A stretch of DNA of 64,000 nt from contig JAJEGN010000008.1 in NCBI GenBank assembly GCA_022819855.1, forward strand, positions 62,001-126,000. Reading direction: 5' to 3'. Made by a program: the position numbers and the translations under genes. The DNA is from Gammaproteobacteria bacterium (lineage in GTDB: Bacteria; Pseudomonadota; Gammaproteobacteria; Steroidobacterales; Rariloculaceae). The notes beneath the pieces are model-generated. The model saw nothing but the letters and a program-made list of their open reading frames with translations, was not told where the DNA came from and did not search any database. Below are positions 36,451 through 45,579 of this stretch, in pieces. Within the stretch, counting starts at the first letter, position 1; every line of letters starts with the position of its first letter.

Positions 36451-36840
36451 ATGCGCCTGTCCAGCTACTTCGACCGGATCGCGATTACGCTATCGGCGTT
36501 GTGCATCGTGCACTGTGTGGCCATACCGATCCTCATAGCCGTGTTGCCTCTCGCCGCGCTCTCAGTTGACGGCACCGAACACTTCCACGAACTGATGCTG
36601 TGGCTCATCGTGCCAGTCAGCATCGTGGGCCTCGCGCTCGGTCACCGCATCCATGCAGAAGCAAGGATCGTCGGGATTGGCCTTGGGGGCGTGATCGTGC
36701 TGGCGGTGGCGGCCTTGTTCGGGCACGGGGTCTGGCCGGAAACGATCGAAGTGCTCATCACCGTCGCAGGCAGCCTGACGCTCGCCACGGGACACTGGCT
36801 CAACTATCGCGCCGTTCGCTGTCTGCACCGCCACCACTGA
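36451..36840 (+). CDS. MerC-domain membrane protein
   Basis: A 129-residue membrane protein with four hydrophobic segments. The first contains LCIVHCVAIPIL, the conserved Cys...HC metal-binding site of MerC proteins. The chain ends RAVRCLHRHH, rich in histidine. MerC proteins carry mercuric or other soft metal ions inward; in genomes without a mer operon they are often linked to zinc or iron regulators. ATG 36451 follows AAGAAG. The last 41 bases overlap the 3' end of the convergent ABC gene. No merA, merT or merP gene is adjacent. Confidence 0.78.
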   Translation: MRLSSYFDRIAITLSALCIVHCVAIPILIAVLPLAALSVDGTEHFHELMLWLIVPVSIVGLALGHRIHAEARIVGIGLGGVIVLAVAALFGHGVWPETIEVLITVAGSLTLATGHWLNYRAVRCLHRHH

Positions 36841-38323
36841 GTGCCGGCAGGCGGCCTGCCGCGCTGATTCGACCGCCCTTGATCACGAGTTCGTGCGTGA
36901 AGTGCGTACGAATGTCGCTGTGGTGAGACGCGCACACGAGCTGTGTGCCGGAGTCGACCAGTGCGCCGAGTTCGGTACGAACGATTTCGCGGCTCAATTC
37001 GTCGAGCCCCTCGAAAGGCTCGTCAAGCAGTAGCACTTGAGGCTCGTTGACTAGCATGCGAGCGAGCAGCGTCCTCCTGAGTTGTCCGTACGACAGCGTG
37101 GACAGAGGCCGCGACGCGTAGTCCTCAAGTGCAAGTCGCTCGAGCACCCGGGCAGTCGTCCTGGCCTGGCCGGCCGTGAGCGGCCGTGTCAGCCCAATGC
37201 TCGATGCGAAACCCGACGCGATGCAATCGCGCACCGTCGACGGGAAACGGTATGCTGCCTGCAACTCCGCAGACACGAAACCGACCTGGCGCCGCACCTC
37301 CCAAACGTTGCGCGGGTCGCCGAGTCCCGGCCAACGGACCGTGCCGCCGAGGGCCGGCCGCAACTGGGCGTGGATGAGCTTCAGAAAGCAGCTCTTGCCG
37401 GCGCCGTTCGCGCCGCGGACGAGCCAATGCTCATCGGGTTCGAGTTGCCAGCGTATGTCGTGCAGCACGCGCTTGTGACCGAGCCACACGTCCGCCCGTT
37501 CGATCTCGACTAACGGTTCGCTGCTCCTTTCGGTGCCGGCGATACCGGAGTGAGCGCTAGTCCGTGCGCCTGCGGCGACCTGGTCGCGAGTTCGTGGCCT
37601 TGAGTCGACCCGGGTAGCCCTCAGACCATCGTCGCGCTTCACGATTCGTCCTTCGTCCAGATGAAGCACGGCCGTCACGATCGAAGGCAGGTTCTCGGTG
37701 GCGTGCGCCGATGCCACCACAGTCGTGTCGCAAGCCACCCGCGACACGAGCTTGTCGAGGACAGCCCGGGACCGCCGGTCGAGGCCGCCCGCCGGCTCGT
37801 CGAGCAACAGAATCGATGGCCGGAACGCCATGCTTCTCGCGATCAGGACGCGCCGCTGCTCGCCGCGGGAGAGTTCCAGAAACGGCCGCTCGACAAGCGA
37901 GCCGAGCCCGAACTCCCGCATCAACGCCCGTGCACGGATCAGTTCATCGGGCTTCGCCCGCTTGCGCGGTACGTCCTGCCGGAAGACGCCCGAAAGAACC
38001 ACCTCGAGCGCGGAGAAGTTCCAGTCCCATTTCGCGTAACGGTCCTGGAGTTCGGGACCCACGAGCGTGACGCGATGCCTTGCCTCCACTGCATCGCGGT
38101 GCAAACGTCCGTCGAAGGTATAGGTTCGCGTACCGGTGCCGGGCGCCGGCCAAAGCGTACCCGCGACGAGACCGAGCAGACTCGATTTGCCGCTGCCGTT
38201 CGGTCCCACGATGCCGCAGTGCGCGCCCTCGGGGAGCTCCCAGCTGATCCCGTGCAGCACGGTCGTTCCCGTGATCGTCACATCGACATCTGCAAGCGAC
38301 AGCAACGGGATTCGAGAAGTCAA
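36800..38323 (-). CDS. Tandem-ATPase ABC protein, ModF/PhrA-like
   Basis: A 507-residue cytoplasmic protein with two ABC ATPase domains. Walker A sites are GPNGSGKSS (about 38-46) and GANGAGKSC (about 310-318); signature motifs are LSRGEQRR and LSYGQLRR; Walker B strands SILLLDEP and VLLLDEP. There is no membrane domain, and the two halves are joined by a linker rich in Arg and Ser. This matches ModF-type proteins, associated with molybdate metabolism or translation-linked functions in other bacteria. No mod genes are visible here. The signature Arg/Tyr in place of the usual LSGGQ Gly is typical of this subgroup. Confidence 0.83.
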   Translation of the reverse strand: MTSRIPLLSLADVDVTITGTTVLHGISWELPEGAHCGIVGPNGSGKSSLLGLVAGTLWPAPGTGTRTYTFDGRLHRDAVEARHRVTLVGPELQDRYAKWDWNFSALEVVLSGVFRQDVPRKRAKPDELIRARALMREFGLGSLVERPFLELSRGEQRRVLIARSMAFRPSILLLDEPAGGLDRRSRAVLDKLVSRVACDTTVVASAHATENLPSIVTAVLHLDEGRIVKRDDGLRATRVDSRPRTRDQVAAGARTSAHSGIAGTERSSEPLVEIERADVWLGHKRVLHDIRWQLEPDEHWLVRGANGAGKSCFLKLIHAQLRPALGGTVRWPGLGDPRNVWEVRRQVGFVSAELQAAYRFPSTVRDCIASGFASSIGLTRPLTAGQARTTARVLERLALEDYASRPLSTLSYGQLRRTLLARMLVNEPQVLLLDEPFEGLDELSREIVRTELGALVDSGTQLVCASHHSDIRTHFTHELVIKGGRISAAGRLPALSGGGADSERRDS

Positions 38324-38441
38324 CGCGTGTCTCCGGTGCCCAACGCGACGGGCGCGAGTACCTTAGCACCACGCAGCGACGCTCGCGCAGCAGCGCCGAG
38401 CGCTTGCCGGCCAGGTCGTGTGCTGGTATTGGTCACAGGTA

Positions 38442-39476
38442 ATGAGCGGCATGGTTCCAGACGTCGGCGATGTGATGGAAGCGCGATTGCGCCTGAAGGA
38501 CTGGCTCGTCGCAACGCCCACGCTCGAATCCGCCGTAATCAACAAGCGCGCCGGAACGCGGGTGCTCGTCAAGGCCGAGTGCCTGCAGCACGGCGGCAGC
38601 TTCAAGATTCGCGGCGCCCTGAATCGCCTGCTGCTGCTCGGTCACGGCGAGCGCAGCGCGGGCGTCGTCGCGTATTCCTCCGGCAACCACGGTCACGCCG
38701 TCGCGCTCGCGGCTCAGTGGCTCGCCGTGCCCGCGACGATCGTCATGCCGCGGGACGCACCGGAAACCAAGCAGCTCAGTGTCCGCCGGCTCGGGGCCGA
38801 AGTCGTGCTGTTCGATCGATATACCGATGATCGCGAGCAGATCGCGGCCGCCGTCGCCGACGAGCGCGGCGCCGCGCTCGTCCCACCGTTTGACCATCCC
38901 GATGTCGTCGCCGGCCAGGGGACGCTCGGCTTCGAGCTTGCCGCCGCGGCGCAGGCCCGCAATCTGGAACTTTCCGCGGCGCTCATACCGTGCGGCGGTG
39001 GCGGGCTGATCGCTGGGTGCTCACTGGCGCTCAAAACGGTGTTTCCGAATTGCGAGATACATGCGGTGGAACCGGAGGGCTACGGCGACACCGCGCGGTC
39101 GCTGGCCGCCGGCAGCCGGCAGAAACTCGACTCGATGCCGCCGACCTTATGCGACGGTTTGATGGCCGCAACGCCCGGCGCGATCAGCTTCGCGATCAAC
39201 AAGGACTTGCTCTCCGGCGCCCTCGCCGTCCGCGACGAGGAGGTCCTCGACGCGATCGCATTGGCCGCCCGGCATCTGAAGCTCGTGGTCGAACCGTCCG
39301 GCGCGGTCGCGCTGGCGGCGGCATTGCGGGGCGCCCATGGCCGACACTCATGTCTGGGCGTGGTGATATCGGGCGGCAATGTCGATGCCTCGGTGCTTGT
39401 TCGCGCCTTGTCCGCGGACCGGGATGTCGGCCCGACAGCCCCCGGCGAAACACCTGGCCTCGCGGCGGATCCGTGA
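38442..39476 (+). CDS. PLP-dependent threonine/serine dehydratase-like enzyme
   Basis: A 344-residue fold-type II PLP enzyme. The catalytic Lys is in QHGGSFKIRGALNR, the phosphate-binding glycine loop is PCGGGGLIAG, and the substrate loop SSGNHGHAVA is standard for threonine dehydratase and serine racemase. It lacks the C-terminal ACT regulatory domain of biosynthetic IlvA, so it is a catabolic (TdcB-like) or racemase-type enzyme, forming 2-oxobutyrate or pyruvate and ammonia. The start at 38442 or 38451 cannot be decided. Propionyl-CoA from 2-oxobutyrate could link it to downstream metabolism, which is speculation. Confidence 0.85.
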   Translation: MSGMVPDVGDVMEARLRLKDWLVATPTLESAVINKRAGTRVLVKAECLQHGGSFKIRGALNRLLLLGHGERSAGVVAYSSGNHGHAVALAAQWLAVPATIVMPRDAPETKQLSVRRLGAEVVLFDRYTDDREQIAAAVADERGAALVPPFDHPDVVAGQGTLGFELAAAAQARNLELSAALIPCGGGGLIAGCSLALKTVFPNCEIHAVEPEGYGDTARSLAAGSRQKLDSMPPTLCDGLMAATPGAISFAINKDLLSGALAVRDEEVLDAIALAARHLKLVVEPSGAVALAAALRGAHGRHSCLGVVISGGNVDASVLVRALSADRDVGPTAPGETPGLAADP

Positions 39477-39700
39477 AGGACCGCTGCAGTTGTCGAGATC
39501 GGCGTCCTGGACGGCCGGTGAGACTCGGGACTGCGCGGCTGATCGGTGAGCAGCCTCGTTGCCGGCATCCGAAAAGCGGAAACGCCGAAGCAATTCGGCG
39601 CAAGACGCTGCGGTTCGGGCGATAAGTGCCGCCGGAGCGATAAACCGCCATAATAGCGCTACGCCGAGCCCCCGGAACGGCGGTGAGAGTATGTGTCCGC

Positions 39701-42700
39701 ATGCAGTTGCGCGAAATCGATCGTCTGGACGAATGCTACAGGCTTCAGTCGGGCACGCTGTTTCTCACAGGCCTCCAGGCCCTGGTCAGATTGCTGCTGA
39801 CGCAACGCTACCGGGACGAACGTGAGAACCTGAATACGGCAGGCTTCGTCTCGGGCTATCGGGGCTCGCCGCTCGGCGGGCTCGACCGCGAGTTGTGGCG
39901 CGCCCGTCCCTTTCTCGATTCTTCTCACATCAGGTTCGAGCCCGGACTCAACGAGGATCTCGCCGCGACGTCGATCTGGGGCACTCAGCAGGCCAACCTG
40001 TTCCCCGGCGCGCGCTACGACGGCGTGTTCTCGCTGTGGTACGGCAAGGGGCCGGGAGTGGACCGGTCGGGCGACGCGTTCAAGCACGGCAACTCGGCCG
40101 GCACCTCCGGGCACGGCGGCGTGCTCGTTGCCGTGGGCGACGACCACACCTGCAAGTCCTCATCGCTGCCCCACCAGAGCGAATACGCCTTCATCGACGC
40201 GATGATGCCGGTGCTGAACCCGGCCGATGTGCAGGAACTGCTCGACTATGGCCTCATCGGTTTTGCGCTGTCACGATTCAGCGGCTGCTGGGTCGGGCTC
40301 AAGGTGATCCAGGAGACCGCCGACGCGACGCAGACCGTCTCGAGCGACCCCGACGCGCTCCGGATCGTCCTGCCCGACTTCGAGATGCCGCCAGGCGGAC
40401 TCAATATTCGCTGGCCCGATCCCCCCAACGACCAGGAACACCGGCTGCAGCGCCACAAGCTCGACGCGGCACTCGCGTTCGCGCGCGCCAACGCGCTCAA
40501 CCACGTCGCGATCGCCTCGAACTCCCGCAAGCTCGGCATCGTGACCACGGGCAAGGCGCATCTCGATGTGCTGCAGGCGCTCGAGGATCTCGGCATCAGC
40601 CGCCGCCGCGCCGCCGAAATCGGCATCAACATCTTCAAGGTCGGCATGAGCTGGCCGCTCGAGCCAGACGGAATCCGGGAATTCGCCGAGGGACTCGACG
40701 AGATCATCGTCGTGGAGGAAAAGCGCGGCGTCATCGAGAGTCAGCTCAAGGAACAGCTCTACAACTGGCAGGCGAAGCTCCGTCCGCTGATCATCGGCAA
40801 GCACGACGAGCACGGCGAATGGATCCTGCCGTCGACGGGCGAACTCACGCCTGCACGGATAGCGCGCGTGCTCGCGCGGCGGATGCAGCGGTTCTACTCG
40901 AGCGCCGACATCGACCGGCGGGTTCGCTTCCTCGAGGAACAGGAGCGCAACCTCGCACTCATCGACGGCAGCGACGCACGCAGGATGCCGCACTTCTGCT
41001 CCGGCTGTCCGCACAATACGTCCACGCGCGTCCCCGAAGGCAGCCGCGCGGTTGGCGGAATCGGCTGCCACTTCATGGCCGCCTGGATGGACCGCGACAA
41101 CGTCACGTACACGCAGATGGGCGGCGAGGGTGCGACCTGGATCGGCCACGCGCCGTACACCGAAACGAAGCACGTCTTCCAGAACCTCGGCGACGGGACC
41201 TACGCGCATTCGGGCATCCTGGCGATCCGTGCTGCCGTCGCGGCCGACGTCAACATCACCTACAAGATCCTGTTCAACGATGCGGTCGCGATGACGGGCG
41301 GGCAGCCCGTCGAAGGCAATCTCACGGTCGCGCGCGTCGCCCATCAACTGGCCGCCGAAGGCGTCGAACCGATCGTCGTCGTCAGCGACGAACCCGACAG
41401 CCACGGCCGCCACTCCGGGCTCCCGGACGGCGTCGCCGTGCATCACCGCCGCAGACTCGACACGCTGCAGCGCGAACTGCGCGAGTGCGAGGGCGTATCC
41501 GCACTCATATACGACCAGACCTGCGCGGCGGAACTGCGCCGCAAACGCAAGAAGAAGCTCGTGGAGGCGCCGACCCGGCGGGTCGTGATCAACGAACTGG
41601 TCTGCGAGGGCTGCGGAGACTGCAACACGATTTCCAATTGCCTGTCCGTCGCCGCACTCGAAACCGAGTTCGGCCGCAAGCGCACGATCAATCAATCCGC
41701 CTGCAACCAGGATTTCAGTTGCCTTGAAGGATTCTGCCCGAGCTTCGTCACGCTCGAAGGCGCCGCCCACGATCCCGTCAAGCCGCTCGCAGCGGAGACC
41801 CTGCCCGATCTTCCGGAACCCGTGACGGCGGAACTCGGCACGGCCTACAACATCCTGATCGCCGGCATCGGCGGCACCGGCGTCGTGACGGCCAGCGGCC
41901 TGATCGCACTCGCGGCGCATCTCGAAGGCCGGGTCGTACTGCAACTGGACCAGACAGGGCTCGCCCAGAAGTTCGGGGCCGTGTTCTCGCACGTACGGGT
42001 CGCACCGGATCGCGAACGCGTGCACGGCATGAGGATTCCGGCCGGTCAGGTGGATCTGCTGCTCGGCGCGGACCTGATCGTCGCTGCCGAACACGAGTCG
42101 CTGTCGATGCTCTCGCCGGACCGCTCCACCGTCATCGTCAACACCCACGAGGAGATGCCGCCGCGCTTCGTTCGCGAGCGCGATTTCGCGTTCCCCGGCC
42201 GGCGCCTGCTCGCTGACCTTCGAAGCCACAGCCGGCCGGACCGGCTCTCGACGCTCGACGCGACGCGGCTCGCCTCGGCGCTGCTCGGCGACAGCATCGC
42301 CGCGAACATGTTCCTGCTCGGTTTCGCATTCCAGAGCGGCCTGCTGCCCGTGTCCGGCAAGGCCCTGTACCGGGCGCTCGAACTCTACGGGGTCAATGTC
42401 AAGCAGAACAAGCGGGCGTTCGACTGGGGCCGGTTCACCGCCGAGAGTCCCGCCGAGGTCGAGGCGAAGGCCTGCGGCATCGATGGACGCCCGGAACCCG
42501 CGCGAACTCTGGATGATGTCGTTGCGCACCGGGAGGCGTTTCTCGAGTCCTACCAGGACCGCCGCTACGCCGAGCGCTACGCGAGCCGCGTGCGCCGCAT
42601 CGAGTCACTGGAGCAGCGGCTGCGGCCCGGCAGCACCGCGCTCGCCGACGCCGTCGCCCGCAGTTACTTCAAGCTGCTTGCCTACAAGGACGAATACGAG

Positions 42701-43183
42701 GTCGCGAGACTGTATACGCAGACGGACTTCCTCGCCGGCCTGCGCGAGGAATTCGGAAAGTCGTTCCGGTTCCGCTTCCACTTCTCGCCACCGCTACTCG
42801 CAGGCCAAGACCCCGACACCGGGCGACCGAGGAAGTACGCGCTCGGCGGATGGGTTCTTCCGCTGCTCAAGGTACTGGCCAGGCTCAAGGGTCTGCGGGG
42901 AACCGCGCTCGATGTGTTCGGCTGGACCGGCGAGCGGCGCCTCGAACGGCGCCTCATCGCCGACTACGAAGCGTTGCTCGACAAGTTCGAAACCGAGCTC
43001 GACGAGCGGCGCCTCGACCTTGCCACCGAACTCGCCGCATTGCCGCAATCGGTTCGCGGCTTCGGCCCGATCAAGGCCGCCGCGCTCAAACGCTTCGAAC
43101 GCGAACGCGATGCGCGGCTGGTCTGCTGGGACGAGCATCCTGGAGAACACGCCGAAAGCCCGCCACGGGCCAGCGCGGCCTGA
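39701..43183 (+). CDS. Indolepyruvate ferredoxin oxidoreductase family protein (single chain)
   Basis: A roughly 1160-residue 2-oxoacid oxidoreductase that would turn an aryl- or branched-chain 2-oxoacid plus CoA into an acyl-CoA. GTG 39683 is an alternative start. Domain order: a thiamine-pyrophosphate region (GTLFLTGLQALVRLLLTQR, VGDDHTCKSSSLPHQSE), a binding domain with PHFCSGCPHNTST, TPP/Mg site GGEGATWIGHAPYTETKHVF, a cysteine-rich strip with CEGCGDCNTISNC and CNQDFSCLEGFCPSF that should ligate Fe-S clusters, then a pyruvate-ferredoxin-oxidoreductase gamma-like domain (GIGGTGVVTASGLIALAA). Proteobacterial single-chain IOR proteins have this plan. It stands alone and may act in aromatic amino acid breakdown. 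Confidence 0.9.
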   Translation: MQLREIDRLDECYRLQSGTLFLTGLQALVRLLLTQRYRDERENLNTAGFVSGYRGSPLGGLDRELWRARPFLDSSHIRFEPGLNEDLAATSIWGTQQANLFPGARYDGVFSLWYGKGPGVDRSGDAFKHGNSAGTSGHGGVLVAVGDDHTCKSSSLPHQSEYAFIDAMMPVLNPADVQELLDYGLIGFALSRFSGCWVGLKVIQETADATQTVSSDPDALRIVLPDFEMPPGGLNIRWPDPPNDQEHRLQRHKLDAALAFARANALNHVAIASNSRKLGIVTTGKAHLDVLQALEDLGISRRRAAEIGINIFKVGMSWPLEPDGIREFAEGLDEIIVVEEKRGVIESQLKEQLYNWQAKLRPLIIGKHDEHGEWILPSTGELTPARIARVLARRMQRFYSSADIDRRVRFLEEQERNLALIDGSDARRMPHFCSGCPHNTSTRVPEGSRAVGGIGCHFMAAWMDRDNVTYTQMGGEGATWIGHAPYTETKHVFQNLGDGTYAHSGILAIRAAVAADVNITYKILFNDAVAMTGGQPVEGNLTVARVAHQLAAEGVEPIVVVSDEPDSHGRHSGLPDGVAVHHRRRLDTLQRELRECEGVSALIYDQTCAAELRRKRKKKLVEAPTRRVVINELVCEGCGDCNTISNCLSVAALETEFGRKRTINQSACNQDFSCLEGFCPSFVTLEGAAHDPVKPLAAETLPDLPEPVTAELGTAYNILIAGIGGTGVVTASGLIALAAHLEGRVVLQLDQTGLAQKFGAVFSHVRVAPDRERVHGMRIPAGQVDLLLGADLIVAAEHESLSMLSPDRSTVIVNTHEEMPPRFVRERDFAFPGRRLLADLRSHSRPDRLSTLDATRLASALLGDSIAANMFLLGFAFQSGLLPVSGKALYRALELYGVNVKQNKRAFDWGRFTAESPAEVEAKACGIDGRPEPARTLDDVVAHREAFLESYQDRRYAERYASRVRRIESLEQRLRPGSTALADAVARSYFKLLAYKDEYEVARLYTQTDFLAGLREEFGKSFRFRFHFSPPLLAGQDPDTGRPRKYALGGWVLPLLKVLARLKGLRGTALDVFGWTGERRLERRLIADYEALLDKFETELDERRLDLATELAALPQSVRGFGPIKAAALKRFERERDARLVCWDEHPGEHAESPPRASAA

Positions 43184-43209
43184 GCGCAGCCCTTCGGCAG
43201 GCTCCGAGG

Positions 43210-43551
43210 CTACCGTCTGCGGCGCTGCTCCGCGGCAGTCGCGCAGCGTATGCAGCGGTCGGCGAAGGGATACGCCTCGAGCCGGGCCATCGGGATGTCT
43301 TCGCCGCAATCCGCACAGGTGCCGTAGTCGCCGTGCTTGAGCTGATCGAGCGCCTTGGCGATCCGGGCCAGTTCCGCCCGGGCCTCGTTGCCGAGCGCAT
43401 CGACGACCTCGGCGTTCTCGAGCTCCTGGGCCTGCTCCTGGGAGTCGGCGCTGCGTCCGGCCGTGAGGTTCTTCTTGATGCGCTCGAGGCGCACCACGAT
43501 TTCACCGCGCTTGGCGATCAACGCTTGCTCTATGTGGGCGTATTGCTCCAT
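43210..43551 (-). CDS. DksA/TraR-family C4 zinc-finger protein
   Basis: A 113-residue protein starting at 43551 (MEQYAHIEQALIAKRGEIV) after CGGGAC; ATG 43578 would add nine residues. An N-terminal helical hairpin with many charged residues leads to a C4 zinc finger, CADCGEDIPMARLEAYPFADRCIRC. This is the pattern of DksA-like proteins that insert into the RNA polymerase secondary channel. It is shorter than DksA proper (about 150), so the coiled-coil tip may be shortened. DksA-family small proteins of unknown role are common in this group. Confidence 0.85.
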   Translation of the reverse strand: MEQYAHIEQALIAKRGEIVVRLERIKKNLTAGRSADSQEQAQELENAEVVDALGNEARAELARIAKALDQLKHGDYGTCADCGEDIPMARLEAYPFADRCIRCATAAEQRRRR

Positions 43552-43740
43552 CGAAGTCCCGTTTCCAGTCTCCGCCATGCTTGCGGCGAACGAGGCGCCT
43601 GCGGCGCCCGGCCGGTTGCCCGGCGGCCGGCACGACGCTACGCGGACGCGGCATTCCCTATACTAGTGCCCTCGTAGCCTGTCGCCCCATTCGAGCATAC
43701 CGCCTCTGGCCGCTCGACCCAAACACCACGCACTACAAAC

Positions 43741-44838
43741 ATGTCCGACCTACGCATACTAATCGTCACCGATCAGGGGGATCGTCCCGAGACGGGAATG
43801 GTCATCAAGCTGCATGAAGCCGGCGTCGGTGTCAGGGTTCTCTGCTGGGAGGATTGCCCCTACGTGCGCTGGCTTGGCGATGCCGGAGTTCCTTACGAGC
43901 CGCTCAGGCTGGCCGGGAAGCGCGACCGGGCAGGCACGCGCGAGATCGCGCGGCACCTGGACGAGTATCGTCCGCACGTCCTGCACCTGCTGCGCAAACA
44001 ACCGATTTTCAACGGGCTGGCCGCTGCGAAGGGGCGCTCGGTCAAGGTCGTCCTGTACCGCGGCATCGTCGGCAACGTGAGTTTCCTTAACCCGCTCGAC
44101 TGGATGAGCTTTCTCAACCCGCGAGTCGACCGGATCGTCTGCGTCGCCGAAGCCGTCCGGCAGGAGTTCCTGCGACTGGGGTTTGCGGGTCTGCGCATCC
44201 CGCCGGACAAGCTCGTGACGATTCACAAGGGGCATGATCTGAACTGGTACCGGGACCCGCCCGCCGATCTCGGCGAATTCGGCATTCCGCCCTCCGCCTT
44301 CGTCGTCAACTGCGTGGCCAACGTGCGGCCCCGCAAGGGGATTGCCCTGTTCATCGACGCCTGCGCCTCGCTGCCTGCCGATCTCGACATGCACTTTCTG
44401 CTGATCGGCCGGGGCATGGATTCCCCGGACCTGCTGCAGCGCATCGCCCGCAGCCCGCATCCCGATCGCTTCCACGTGCTCGGCTTTCGCAGCGACGCCG
44501 CCGAGCTCATGGCCGCGAGCGACGTGAGCGTGCTGCCGAGCCTGCGCCGCGAAGGGCTGCCGCGTTCGATCATCGAGTCGATGAGCTATCGAACGACGCC
44601 GGTTGTGAGCGACGCCGGGGGCAACCCGGAGCTCGTCGAGCACGGAAGTTCGGGACTCGTTGTTCCGGCCGGCGATGTCGGCGCGCTTGCCGACGCGCTT
44701 GCGAGCCTGTGGCGCGACCGCGACTTGTGCCGTGAACTCGGTGAGAACGCGCGCAACAGGATCCGCCACGACTTCGACGTCGCGGAGACGGCCCGCAAGA
44801 CGCTCGAGCTCTACAGGGAACTCGTGCCGGGCGCGTGA
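43741..44838 (+). CDS. Family-4 glycosyltransferase (GT-B fold)
   Basis: A 365-residue retaining glycosyltransferase. The N-terminal Rossmann domain starts LRILIVTDQGDRPETGMV; the donor-binding C-terminal domain has VRPRKGIALFIDA, LLIGRGMDS, HVLGFRSDAAELMAASDV and the E-x7-E motif in SLRREGLPRSIIESMSY (about residues 260-276). The product ends with the usual DVGALADALASLWRD helix. Acceptor unknown; it stands alone, not in a capsule or LPS cluster. A possible role is glycosylation of a lipid or envelope component. Confidence 0.88.
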   Translation: MSDLRILIVTDQGDRPETGMVIKLHEAGVGVRVLCWEDCPYVRWLGDAGVPYEPLRLAGKRDRAGTREIARHLDEYRPHVLHLLRKQPIFNGLAAAKGRSVKVVLYRGIVGNVSFLNPLDWMSFLNPRVDRIVCVAEAVRQEFLRLGFAGLRIPPDKLVTIHKGHDLNWYRDPPADLGEFGIPPSAFVVNCVANVRPRKGIALFIDACASLPADLDMHFLLIGRGMDSPDLLQRIARSPHPDRFHVLGFRSDAAELMAASDVSVLPSLRREGLPRSIIESMSYRTTPVVSDAGGNPELVEHGSSGLVVPAGDVGALADALASLWRDRDLCRELGENARNRIRHDFDVAETARKTLELYRELVPGA

Positions 44839-45019
44839 CGACCTGGAGAGAGCCCGTCAACAGGCTGAACGCGCAGTTGCCGCTGCGCTGCCGGCTGCGG
44901 CAGTGGCTGTGGCCTCAGGCTGGGGGCGCGATCGGGTGGTATAGTCCACGATCCGAACGAGGGGCTGCGGGACCCTGTGCTCCCGTAGCGATACTGCTTT
45001 AATACCGAGGTACCGAACC

Positions 45020-45556
45020 ATGAAACGAACGCTGGCCATGGCCCTGATCTGCGTCGCTTACACCGCAACGGCGTACGCACAGAGCGAAGTCGTGCGCGAG
45101 GACGTCGAGGGGATCGTCAACTTCGCCCGGATCGAGACGACCGTGGCCTGCGCGGGCGCCATCACGCCCGACTCGGTCGAGAAGATCCGCGACATGGGTT
45201 TCCGCAGCATCATCAACCTGCGGCGAGCGAGCGAGGAAGGCGCCAATGTCGACGCGGAGGCCGCCGCAGCCGACGCCGCCGGAATCAAGTACGTCCACCT
45301 GCCGTTCGGCGGCCCCGTACTGGATCCGGGCGTGGCGGACAGCTTTCTCGAAACGATCACCGAAGCCGATACGGCGCCCGCGTTCATTCATTGCGCCGGT
45401 GGCGGACGTGCAGCCACGATGTGGTTCATCAAGCGGGTGATCGTGGATGAGTGGGACATCGACACGGCGCTCGAGGAAGCTACCGCGCTTGGCATGAACC
45501 CGGAGAGTCCCACGAGAGCGTTCGCGCTGGAGTACATCGCCGCGCAGACCGGTTAG
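45020..45556 (+). CDS. Secreted dual-specificity-type phosphatase
   Basis: A 178-residue exported protein with signal MKRTLAMALICVAYTATAYA. The fold is the cysteine phosphatase domain of the beta-lactamase-hydrolase-like/DUF442 type. The P-loop is HCAGGGRAATMW, giving Cys and Arg of CxxxxxR; the conserved DMGFRSIINLR and a general-acid Asp region (LDPGVADS) are present. Such periplasmic phosphatases may act on phosphotyrosine, phosphoinositides or sulfide species. It ends 23 bases before the cobO relic. Confidence 0.83.
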   Translation: MKRTLAMALICVAYTATAYAQSEVVREDVEGIVNFARIETTVACAGAITPDSVEKIRDMGFRSIINLRRASEEGANVDAEAAAADAAGIKYVHLPFGGPVLDPGVADSFLETITEADTAPAFIHCAGGGRAATMWFIKRVIVDEWDIDTALEEATALGMNPESPTRAFALEYIAAQTG

Positions 45557-45579
45557 TCCGGGGACTGTCCGAACCGATC

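Noticed and set aside
40271..42529. Minus-strand open frame of 752 codons opposite the indolepyruvate oxidoreductase gene
   Set aside because: The plus strand carries clear catalytic and cluster motifs; the antisense frame has none.
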